A DNA stretch of 5,985 nucleotides. It comes from Acidimicrobiales bacterium (GTDB lineage: Bacteria; Actinomycetota; Acidimicrobiia; Acidimicrobiales; JAKAVM01). The translations under genes were made by a program, and so were the position numbers. The stretch is taken from positions 1 through 5,985 of the forward strand of contig DAIDIS010000069.1 of NCBI GenBank assembly GCA_027451785.1, in the 5' to 3' direction. Under the pieces are notes generated by a model that worked only from the letters and a program-made list of their open reading frames with translations, was not told the origin of the DNA and ran no database searches. The stretch's first letter is position 1. Each line of letters starts with the position of its first letter. Shown piece after piece: positions 1 to 5,675 of this stretch.

Positions 1-1122
1 ACAGCCAAAAACCACTCTCACCTTGTGGTCATCCCCAGCTACCGTCCTGCTTGCCTCCAGAGCGGAACGCAAAGCCTCCGGCGTATGGGCAAAATCGACG
101 AACACCGTCGGGACAGAGCCGGAATTAGCGACCGCGACTCGCTGCATCCGTCCGCGCACACCCTCGAATCGCTCCAACCCCGTGGCAACGACATCCCAAT
201 CTTGGCCCATCGCAAGCGCCGCTAGTCCCGCCGCCATCGCATTCTGGACGTTCATCCTTCCAGGGACAGGGACAAACAAGTCATGTCCCCTGAACCTGAA
301 TCGTGAGCCATCGACACCTTCGGAGGTGATCTCAGCCGCGTCCATGCTGTACGTGTCTACGGGAATCGACGAGTCTGCGAGTCTGGCGGCAAGCTTTCTC
401 CCGTACTCGTCTCCGATATTGATCACAGCGCTCCGGGAGGATTCGATCCTGAACAGCAACGCCTTCGCCTCGAAATATTCCTCCTGCGAGCCGTGTTGGT
501 CCAAGTGGTCGTGGCCGAGATTGGTGAAAACGGCGACGTCGAAAGTTATGCCATCGACCCGATGGGCGAGAAGGCCATTGGAAGAGACTTCAATCGCCAC
601 GCATCGAGTGCCGTCGTCGATCTGAGCCGCAAGCCATTCCTGTAAATCGGGAGATTCAGGGGTTGTCAACTTGCCGTTGAGAGTTCCCATTACCGAGCTC
701 GGAATTCCACCCGCTCTCATGATCGACCCGATCATCCGGGTCACAGTGGTCTTACCGTTAGTACCGGTAACTCCGACTGTCTTCAGCTTCTCTGCAGGCG
801 TTCCCCAGAACTCCGAAGCTATCCGGGCCATCGCCGAACGGGCACCTCCAGCCCCAACAACAATTTGTGGAACCGCCAGTCCAAGCTCACGCTCAGACAA
901 CTCCCGCTCGACAACTAGGGCAGCCGCCCCATTGTCAATCGCCTCACGGGCGAAAAAATGCCCGTCCGTGCTCGCACCGGGCAAGCAGAAGAATAGGCTT
1001 CCTGCCTTAGTTTCAACCGACCTATATTCGATAGCTTGCACTTGGACATCGTCGCTTGGCGCGACTCCCACCAAGTGGCCCCCGGCACGTTCGGCCAGGA
1101 ACCTCAATGACTTTTCACGCAA
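1..1122 (-). CDS. murE: UDP-N-acetylmuramoyl-tripeptide synthetase MurE, 3' end outside window
   Basis: MurE is a cytoplasmic ATP-dependent ligase that adds the third amino acid (meso-diaminopimelate or L-lysine) to UDP-MurNAc-L-Ala-D-Glu. The first 374 codons are present and the C-terminus is cut by the left edge. Visible: an N-terminal substrate domain (about 1-110), the ATP P-loop GVTGTNGKTT (117-126), TTPESPDL (153-160), EVSSNGL (178-184), NLGHDHLDQHG (201-211), the probable carbamylated lysine K220 in YFEAKALLF, NVQNAMAAGLAAL (291-303), GVRGRM (321-326) and VDFAHTPEAL (342-351). The segment that sets amino-acid specificity lies outside the window, so diaminopimelate versus lysine cannot be decided. 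The start is taken as TTG at 1122: an in-frame TGA lies at 1126-1128, and GGGAAGA at 1131-1137 sits 8 nt upstream. A second TTG four codons further in is possible but has a poorer ribosome site. The usual His of the SSH motif is Asn182 here. It follows ftsI by 76 nt. Confidence 0.96.
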   Translation of the reverse strand, partial: MREKSLRFLAERAGGHLVGVAPSDDVQVQAIEYRSVETKAGSLFFCLPGASTDGHFFAREAIDNGAAALVVERELSERELGLAVPQIVVGAGGARSAMARIASEFWGTPAEKLKTVGVTGTNGKTTVTRMIGSIMRAGGIPSSVMGTLNGKLTTPESPDLQEWLAAQIDDGTRCVAIEVSSNGLLAHRVDGITFDVAVFTNLGHDHLDQHGSQEEYFEAKALLFRIESSRSAVINIGDEYGRKLAARLADSSIPVDTYSMDAAEITSEGVDGSRFRFRGHDLFVPVPGRMNVQNAMAAGLAALAMGQDWDVVATGLERFEGVRGRMQRVAVANSGSVPTVFVDFAHTPEALRSALEASRTVAGDDHKVRVVFGC

Positions 1123-1162
1123 CTCTCAGTTCTTCCCAAATATCGCATGTCGTGCACTGGTA

Positions 1163-1176
1163 GTGCCTTGCGGCAC
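1163..1176 (-). other. Small GNRA-loop hairpin in the ftsI-murE gap
   Basis: On the coding strand GTGCC, GCAA, GGCAC forms a perfect 5-bp stem with a GCAA tetraloop in the 76-nt gap between ftsI and murE. There is no T-run after it, so it does not look like an intrinsic terminator. It might be an RNA processing or stability element, or chance. I see no convincing promoter in the gap, so murE is probably read through from ftsI. Confidence 0.25.
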
Positions 1177-1198
1177 GTATGGGGAAGACCACAACACA

Positions 1199-3397
1199 CT
1201 AGTTCTTCGCGGCAGTCGCTGATCCCGATGACGGGTATTGCGTCTGGGTCCCGGTTACCCCGTTCACTCCGGAATTGGATGCCTTCGAAGACGAATTTGG
1301 AGTAACCGTCGCTGACTTTGTGGCGGCCGTAGTCTCCAGAGAGCCGACAACCGTAGGCTGGCCCGACGACGAAATTTGCACGGTAGGTGGGATGTCCAGC
1401 TGGCGGAGGGCATAACGAGCGATCTCCGAAAAGACAGGAGCGGCAACAGATCCCCCGTAATAGACAGGTGTCGGCCGATCCAAAGTGACCACAATGGTGA
1501 GAGCTGGGTTCTGTGCCGGGACAAAACCCGCAAAGGTAGCCATATACGCTCCGGGCAAGTACCCGGCCGCGATTGGGTTCGGTATCTGAGCTGTTCCGGT
1601 CTTTCCAGCAACCGTGTACCCAGGGACGACTGCCTCGACTCCCGTACCCGACTGCACTACCTGCTGGAACATCGAAACAAGCTCGGAGTCCACGTATGGT
1701 GAGATCACCCGGCGCGGCTTTTGGGAACTCGCTTCAGTGACCATTCCTTTATTCGGCTCGCCAAAGCCCTTTACGAGCTTAGGAGGAACGAACACGCCCC
1801 CATTGGCGATTGTGTTGTAGGCATCGGCAATCTGAAGCTCGGTAACGGACGAATCCTGACCAATCGGCACCGAGCCGATTGCGGTACCAGACCATTTTTC
1901 CGCGGGAATGACGATCCCAGCAGACGAACCCGGAAACGACAAGCCCGTCGGCTCTCCGAACCCGAACGCCTTGATGTAGTCCGTTATCTCGCTTGCTCCC
2001 AGTTTCGAGGCAATCGTGATTGTGCCGACATTCGAAGACTGAGCGAGGATGTCCGTTGCGGACATTTCCTGAACCGGGTGAACTTCCGCGTCATGAAATA
2101 CATACCCGGCAATGTTCAACGTGTCGGGTACCGAGAAGACTTCGCTCGGAGTGATCAGGTTGCGCTGAAGTGCGCCTGCAAATGTTGCGATCTTCATCAC
2201 AGACCCCGGTTCGAAGACACTGTTGGTTGCCGCGTTTTCAGACGCTTCGACGGGGGCAATCTCACTCGACTGTCCGTTCCCGTTGGTAGATGAGCCGATC
2301 GGGGCCAGTCCCGCTACGGAGCCGGTGCCCGTGCTGTAGCCGGGATTTCCCGGAGCAACGAGACTTGCCATGGCCAGGATGTCACCGGTGTGAGAGTCGA
2401 GAACCACAGCTGTTCCAGACAGCGCGTTGGAATTTATGATCTCGGAAGCCAAAGACTGTTCGGTCTCGTACTGAATTGATGAATTGATCGTCAAATAGAC
2501 GTTCTGGCCCGGCCTCGAAGCCTTCACAACCTGATTCGAGCCGGGAATGATGGTTCCATCTGGGGCCTCTTGGTTCACCATCTCTCCTTGAGAGCCCCGC
2601 AGCTGACGATCAAACTGATATTCGATGCCTCCCGATCCTTGACCGCTCAGCTCGACTCCGCCCAATAAGGGCGAGCCGAGCTGCCCAAGTGGGTAAAAGC
2701 GCTTTGGTTCCGAGAGGAAGCCGATTCCATATATACCGAGCTTCTTCACCGCCGCAGCAGTCGAGTCACCGACTTGGCGCGCCAGGTAGATGAACGGCGT
2801 TGGCTGTGTCAGCTTGTTCTGAAGCGACGACTGGCTGACCTGCAGGATTGGCGCAAGTTCTCCCGCCGCCTGGACTGGGTTTTTGATCTCGTAGGGATCG
2901 GCGTAGATGGTCGTCTGAGGAATGGACTCGGCCAAGACGTTTCCGGAGGAGTCGAGGATCGATCCTCTTTGAGCTACCAAAGGAATTTTGTGAACCAACT
3001 GAGACTTGTCGAATGCAGCGTATCCGGCGGCGGATACAACCTGTACGAACAGAAGTCGAACGGCAACAATCGCAAGAATGACCGAGACGATGATCAACAT
3101 CGCCACAACTCGCCTCGATGGATCGGACACTTGGGCGGTCGAGCCGCCTTGGCCTCCACCCCGCCCACCCCTTGAGCCACCTCCGCCTCCGAAACGAGGG
3201 GGCGAGCCAGGCCTTGTGCTTGCGCCCTGTCTCGTACGGGTCGGGCGGAAGGCGGCTCCGGGACGCTCCCTGGCGTACCGGACTTCCCGAGTATCAGTTC
3301 GTCCCGGTTCCGAGCCGGGCGCATCCGTTGCATACGCACGTGGCCTTGGGGGCACGGCCTTCCGATGCGAAGGTGGTCTCGTGGTAGTTCCGCTCAT
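1199..3397 (-). CDS. ftsI: Septal peptidoglycan transpeptidase FtsI (class B PBP3 / PbpB)
   Basis: A 732-residue class B penicillin-binding protein that cross-links septal peptidoglycan, normally as the partner of the glycosyltransferase FtsW. Residues 1-95 form a basic cytoplasmic tail rich in Pro, Arg and Gly, with a Gly run at about 70-85. One membrane helix spans about 97-120. The dimerisation domain follows, with RGSILDSSGNVLA (144-156) and FDRQLRG (262-268). The transpeptidase domain carries all three catalytic motifs: SVMK with nucleophile Ser399, SSN (454-456) and KTGT (599-602). Residues from about 671 to 732 are a Ser/Thr-rich tail, and no PASTA domain is evident. The start chosen is ATG at 3397 because GAGGA (3405-3409) lies 7 nt upstream. 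An in-frame upstream ATG at 3475 would add 26 residues inside ftsL and lacks family resemblance. The gene begins 10 nt after the ftsL stop, and its ribosome site overlaps that stop, which suggests translational coupling. Confidence 0.97.
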   Translation of the reverse strand: MSGTTTRPPSHRKAVPPRPRAYATDAPGSEPGRTDTREVRYARERPGAAFRPTRTRQGASTRPGSPPRFGGGGGSRGGRGGGQGGSTAQVSDPSRRVVAMLIIVSVILAIVAVRLLFVQVVSAAGYAAFDKSQLVHKIPLVAQRGSILDSSGNVLAESIPQTTIYADPYEIKNPVQAAGELAPILQVSQSSLQNKLTQPTPFIYLARQVGDSTAAAVKKLGIYGIGFLSEPKRFYPLGQLGSPLLGGVELSGQGSGGIEYQFDRQLRGSQGEMVNQEAPDGTIIPGSNQVVKASRPGQNVYLTINSSIQYETEQSLASEIINSNALSGTAVVLDSHTGDILAMASLVAPGNPGYSTGTGSVAGLAPIGSSTNGNGQSSEIAPVEASENAATNSVFEPGSVMKIATFAGALQRNLITPSEVFSVPDTLNIAGYVFHDAEVHPVQEMSATDILAQSSNVGTITIASKLGASEITDYIKAFGFGEPTGLSFPGSSAGIVIPAEKWSGTAIGSVPIGQDSSVTELQIADAYNTIANGGVFVPPKLVKGFGEPNKGMVTEASSQKPRRVISPYVDSELVSMFQQVVQSGTGVEAVVPGYTVAGKTGTAQIPNPIAAGYLPGAYMATFAGFVPAQNPALTIVVTLDRPTPVYYGGSVAAPVFSEIARYALRQLDIPPTVQISSSGQPTVVGSLETTAATKSATVTPNSSSKASNSGVNGVTGTQTQYPSSGSATAAKN

Positions 3398-3404
3398 CCG
3401 GTAT

Positions 3405-3409
3405 TCCTC
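3405..3409 (-). promoter_or_regulatory. Ribosome binding site of ftsI
   Basis: GAGGA, 7 nt before the ATG at 3397, shares bases with the TGA stop of ftsL (3408-3410). It decides the ftsI start against the longer frame opening at 3475, and places termination of ftsL at the site where ftsI translation begins. Confidence 0.8.
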
Positions 3410-3890
3410 AGTGCCTTGGTGAGCCCGGAGGGGCCGGGAGTTGGGTCTGAGGACTAACTGGGTACAGGTAGGCAATAGAGCCTGGGACTATCATCCCGAA
3501 CTCCTTCTCGGCCGCAGTTACTACCCTCTGAGGTGCTTTCAGCTGCGCAACTTGAAGTGTCAACTTCTGGTTGAGCGCCTGCGCATTTGTGAGCTCTGTC
3601 TTCATCGCATCGATGCGGAACTGGCTTTCGTCTATGAACCCATGCGACAGAACAATGACGAAAAGCACCGCAACAGAAGTAAGCCCGAATGCCCTTCGGG
3701 CAATCTTGCGCCTGCGGGTTGTAGACGCACTCTTCGAGTCAAATAGCTTGAGATCCGGCGTTTGCCGGCCTCTCCCCGGTGACGCATCAGGTTCGGCACC
3801 CCGCCTCTGTGGGGTCGCGCCACGGTTTTCCCTTACGATCCGGCCCGCTGCCCCTTGGGCCCTAGCCTGTGCCATTGCTTCAGGCGACAT
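3408..3890 (-). CDS. ftsL: FtsL/DivIC-like septal division protein
   Basis: A 160-residue single-pass membrane protein with the layout of the FtsL/DivIC (septum formation initiator) family. These bitopic proteins join FtsB/DivIC and FtsQ and activate the FtsW-FtsI synthase. Residues 1-66 are a hydrophilic basic cytoplasmic tail ending in TTRRRKIARR. A membrane helix spans about 67-85. A short coiled coil covers about 86-118, followed by PQRVVTAAEKEFGMIVP (120-136), which matches the family pattern of Pro, Arg/Val and then a Gly-Met near Pro. The C-terminus is Pro-rich. The start is ATG at 3890, not the in-frame GTG at 3899, because the GTG lies inside the Shine-Dalgarno sequence. It overlaps the rsmH end by 11 nt and is followed 10 nt later by ftsI, the canonical position of ftsL. 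FtsL sequences diverge strongly, so the name rests on topology, the C-terminal motif and gene position rather than strong similarity. Confidence 0.85.
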   Translation of the reverse strand: MSPEAMAQARAQGAAGRIVRENRGATPQRRGAEPDASPGRGRQTPDLKLFDSKSASTTRRRKIARRAFGLTSVAVLFVIVLSHGFIDESQFRIDAMKTELTNAQALNQKLTLQVAQLKAPQRVVTAAEKEFGMIVPGSIAYLYPVSPQTQLPAPPGSPRH

Positions 3891-4851
3891 TGGCTCCACC
3901 TCCCTGCGGGTTACTTAGCTTTTCAGCCACACGCATCCTTGCTGAGGCCGATCTGGGGTTGATTGCCATCTCGTCGTTTCCCGGCTTGATGGCACCCCTG
4001 TTCAACAGTCTGAATGTCGGTATTGCCCCGCAGCCACAAGGAAGGCCTGGAGGGCAGCTGCAACCACCGGTCGAGGCATCCCGAAATACTGATTTCACTA
4101 TCCGGTCCTCGCCGGATTGATACGAGATAACTGCGATTCTTCCGCCTGGAGCCAATAACTGCATACTTTCATCAAGAGCGACGGCCAAGACCGGTAACTC
4201 AGAGTTCACGGCGGTCCTGACTGCCTGAAACACCCGCTTTGCAGGGTGTCCTCCGCTCCGGCGAGCGAAGGCGGGAATCGCTTCCTTCACGACCTCAGCG
4301 AGCTGGAAGGTGGAGACGATCGGCCGATTGGCAACGATGTTTCTTGCGATCCTGGCAGCAAAGCGGGTTTCGCCATTCTCCTTAAACAGAGAGGTCAGCT
4401 CTTTCTCGGCCGCGCCATTCAGATACTCGGCTCCGGTTACAGCTACACCGGTCCTGTCCATTCTCATGTCCAGGGGTGCATCAAACCGGTAGGAGAAGCC
4501 TCGTTCAGGGGCATCGAACTGATACGAGCTGACTCCCAGGTCGAATAGAACGCCGACCACAGGATCACTATGGAAGGTCGACCCACCATGAATGTTCTTT
4601 ACCTGGTCAAAACGCCCGTAAGTCGCCTCCGCCCGGCCCGGCCAGCGAGCAAACACGCTTCTGGCGTGTTCCAAAGCTTCAACATCCTGGTCGATACCAA
4701 GAATTTTGATTTCAAGGTTGGAAGCCAGAATCGTTGAAGCGTGCCCCGCCCCACCCAGCGTGCAGTCGATTATGACCCCAGAGGACAGGTCTGCGAAGAC
4801 CCGCACTACTTCATTCAACAAAACCGGCTGATGGCTAAATTCCAAGCTCAT
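3880..4851 (-). CDS. rsmH: 16S rRNA (cytosine-1402-N4)-methyltransferase RsmH (MraW)
   Basis: A 323-residue S-adenosylmethionine-dependent enzyme that methylates N4 of C1402 in 16S rRNA at the decoding centre. It has the full family pattern: HQPVLLNEV (7-15), the SAM-binding DCTLGGAGH (29-37), GIDQD (52-56), LFDLGVSS (102-109), RGFSYRFDAPLDMRMD (117-132), NGETRFAARIARNIV (159-173), GGHPAKRVFQAVR (200-212) and VISYQSGEDRIVK (241-253). The last differs from the common FHSLEDRIVK and resembles actinobacterial members. A Cys cluster, CSCPPGLPCGC (264-274), precedes PTFRLL. The start is ATG at 4851, with GAGGGG (4858-4863) 6 nt upstream and family-like residues from the first codons. The same frame stays open upstream to 5505 across mraZ, but that stretch is Arg/Gly-rich and does not look like protein. 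It follows mraZ by 125 nt and overlaps ftsL by 11 nt. Confidence 0.97.
   Translation of the reverse strand: MSLEFSHQPVLLNEVVRVFADLSSGVIIDCTLGGAGHASTILASNLEIKILGIDQDVEALEHARSVFARWPGRAEATYGRFDQVKNIHGGSTFHSDPVVGVLFDLGVSSYQFDAPERGFSYRFDAPLDMRMDRTGVAVTGAEYLNGAAEKELTSLFKENGETRFAARIARNIVANRPIVSTFQLAEVVKEAIPAFARRSGGHPAKRVFQAVRTAVNSELPVLAVALDESMQLLAPGGRIAVISYQSGEDRIVKSVFRDASTGGCSCPPGLPCGCGAIPTFRLLNRGAIKPGNDEMAINPRSASARMRVAEKLSNPQGGGANVA
3899..3905 (-). promoter_or_regulatory. Ribosome binding site of ftsL inside the rsmH end
   Basis: AGGGAGG lies within the last codons of rsmH, 8 nt before the ATG at 3890. Its last base is the first base of the in-frame GTG at 3899, so that GTG cannot use it as an initiator. 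This fixes ftsL at 160 rather than 163 residues. Confidence 0.8.
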
Positions 4852-4976
4852 CCGCAGCCCCTCGGCGGGCAAAGCGCAATCGGTTGTGCTCCCCGATAAA
4901 CGTAGATGGAAGTGGGCGGAGTAGGAGTCTTCCACCAAACCTGCCGAAGGGCTACGCATGAGCCTGTAGTCGCTAT
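4852..4976 (-). other. mraZ-rsmH intergenic spacer, no gene seen
   Basis: This 125-nt gap separates the mraZ stop from the rsmH start. It holds the rsmH ribosome site at its end and only a weak 4-bp inverted repeat (GGCT/AGCC, 4950-4964). I see no stem followed by a T-run and no convincing promoter, so mraZ and rsmH are probably on one transcript. Confidence 0.5.
4858..4863 (-). promoter_or_regulatory. Ribosome binding site of rsmH
   Basis: GAGGGG, 6 nt before the ATG at 4851. It is the main reason, with protein similarity, to start rsmH there rather than at one of the in-frame starts inside or upstream of mraZ. Confidence 0.7.
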
Positions 4977-5396
4977 TTATTCTCCTTCTTGGTACGCGGG
5001 CTCGTGAGGCTCGCGGATCTTCGTTTCCCATTTCTCGGGCGCCCATATTTCGATCCTGTTGATCATTCCGTTGACCAAGACCTGACCGTCCAGTCCCGCA
5101 AATTCGCGAAGCCTCGAAGGGATTACGAAGCGTCCTTGCCTGTCCACTTCGACCTCCATGCACGATTGCGCCCATAGCCGCGCCATGCCTCGCTTGTCCC
5201 CACCCAGAGCGTCCTCCGCTTCGTACTTTTCCAACTGCTTGACGAACTGGTCCTCCGTCCAGAGGGCGATGCACCCGAAGTACTCGGACAACACCCCGCC
5301 GTCCGCGAAGTGCGGTCGAAATTTCGACGGAAGTATCAAGCGGCCTTTGGGATCGATCGAGTGCTCGTAGCCTCCTATGAACTTGGATAGAGGCAT
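4977..5396 (-). CDS. mraZ: Transcriptional regulator MraZ
   Basis: A 139-residue DNA-binding protein of the AbrB/MazE-like (SpoVT-AbrB) superfamily. Family members form ring-shaped oligomers and repress or tune the dcw cluster by binding short direct repeats in front of their own gene. Two tandem swapped-hairpin domains are visible, each with the DxxGR signature: HSIDPKGRLILPSKFR (12-27; D15, R19) and VEVDRQGRFVIPSRLREF (82-99; D85, R89). The ending GLDGQVLVNGMINRIEIW (101-118) is typical of the family. Length is close to normal (about 140-150). The start is ATG at 5396 with AAGGTGA (5400-5406) just upstream. It is the first gene of the cluster, behind a promoter overlaid with GTGG repeats, which fits autoregulation. 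Confidence 0.97.
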   Translation of the reverse strand: MPLSKFIGGYEHSIDPKGRLILPSKFRPHFADGGVLSEYFGCIALWTEDQFVKQLEKYEAEDALGGDKRGMARLWAQSCMEVEVDRQGRFVIPSRLREFAGLDGQVLVNGMINRIEIWAPEKWETKIREPHEPAYQEGE

Positions 5397-5417
5397 CGCT
5401 CACCTTTTCTCCAGCAG

Positions 5418-5441
5418 GGGTGAATTGTGGACCCATTCCCC
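5418..5441 (-). other. Leader hairpin between promoter and mraZ
   Basis: GGGGAAT (5435-5441) pairs with ATTC-A-CCC (5418-5425) to give a 7-bp stem with one bulged A and a 9-nt loop. It lies in the predicted mraZ leader, upstream of the true ribosome site (5400-5406), which it leaves free. It would cover part of a decoy AGGAGG at 5440-5445. Any regulatory role is inference. Confidence 0.35.
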
Positions 5442-5449
5442 TCCTGTCC

Positions 5450-5509
5450 GTCCCCTCGATCGCTCCACTTCGCTCCACAATACGCCCTAACCCTCCACCA
5501 GTCAACCAC
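5450..5509 (-). promoter_or_regulatory. Putative MraZ operator: GTGG boxes at about 10-bp spacing
   Basis: On the coding strand, GTGGTTGAC begins at 5509, GTGGAGGGT at 5498, GTGGAGCGA at 5478 and an identical GTGGAGCGA at 5468. A degenerate CGAGGGGAC begins at 5458. The steps are 11, 20, 10 and 10 bp, so the boxes sit on one face of the helix, with a weak AGGGCG filling the 20-bp step. MraZ proteins are known to bind TGGG-like direct repeats spaced about 10 bp in front of mraZ. Here the boxes overlap the promoter spacer and -10 region, so binding should repress the cluster. Confidence 0.75.
5477..5505 (-). promoter_or_regulatory. Putative housekeeping-sigma promoter of the dcw cluster
   Basis: TTGACT (5500-5505), a 17-bp spacer and TATTGT (5477-5482) match the sigma70/SigA consensus at 5 of 6 and 4 of 6 positions with ideal spacing. 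Transcription would begin near 5470, giving a leader of roughly 73 nt before mraZ. It lies directly downstream of a terminator and inside the GTGG box array, both consistent with a regulated operon promoter. Confidence 0.65.
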
Positions 5510-5528
5510 TCCTAAGCACATTGGGCTC

Positions 5529-5551
5529 AAAAAATGCCGGTACGGACGGCA
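5529..5551 (-). terminator. Rho-independent terminator
   Basis: TGCCG (5547-5551), a 7-nt loop TCCGTAC and CGGCA (5535-5539) form a perfect 5-bp stem followed by six T residues (5529-5534) on the minus strand. It lies about 125 nt after the stop of the upstream frame and 24 nt before the -35 element, so it would insulate the dcw promoter from upstream transcription. The stem is short but GC-rich. Confidence 0.65.
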
Positions 5552-5675
5552 CGGCACGGCGAATGCCAAATTGCCGGCGCTACCAAGACATTGGAGCCAT
5601 CTAGGCGATCATGAATGCCCCTGGGCAGATATAGATGAGTCCTCTAGGAGGTCAATCGATTCACAAAGCGGCAGT
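5552..5675 (-). other. 3' untranslated stretch after the upstream gene, no gene seen
   Basis: About 124 nt between the upstream stop and the terminator. It contains a 5-bp near-palindrome TGCCC-CT-GGGCA (5616-5627). Three tandem GCCGT pentamers (5546-5560) run into the terminator stem. I see no open frame with a credible start and no RNA gene. Confidence 0.4.

Noticed and set aside
23..1222. Plus-strand open frames 23-625 and 671-1222
   Set aside because: They lie antisense to murE, whose minus-strand frame shows all the family motifs.
3006..3422. Plus-strand frame with a Pro-rich stretch opposite the ftsI N-terminus
   Set aside because: The Pro run is simply the complement of the Gly-rich codons of FtsI, and no ribosome site or protein similarity supports it.
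4909..4935. GTGG-like sequences in the mraZ-rsmH gap as a second MraZ site
   Set aside because: They are single copies in opposite orientations without the 10-bp phasing seen before mraZ.
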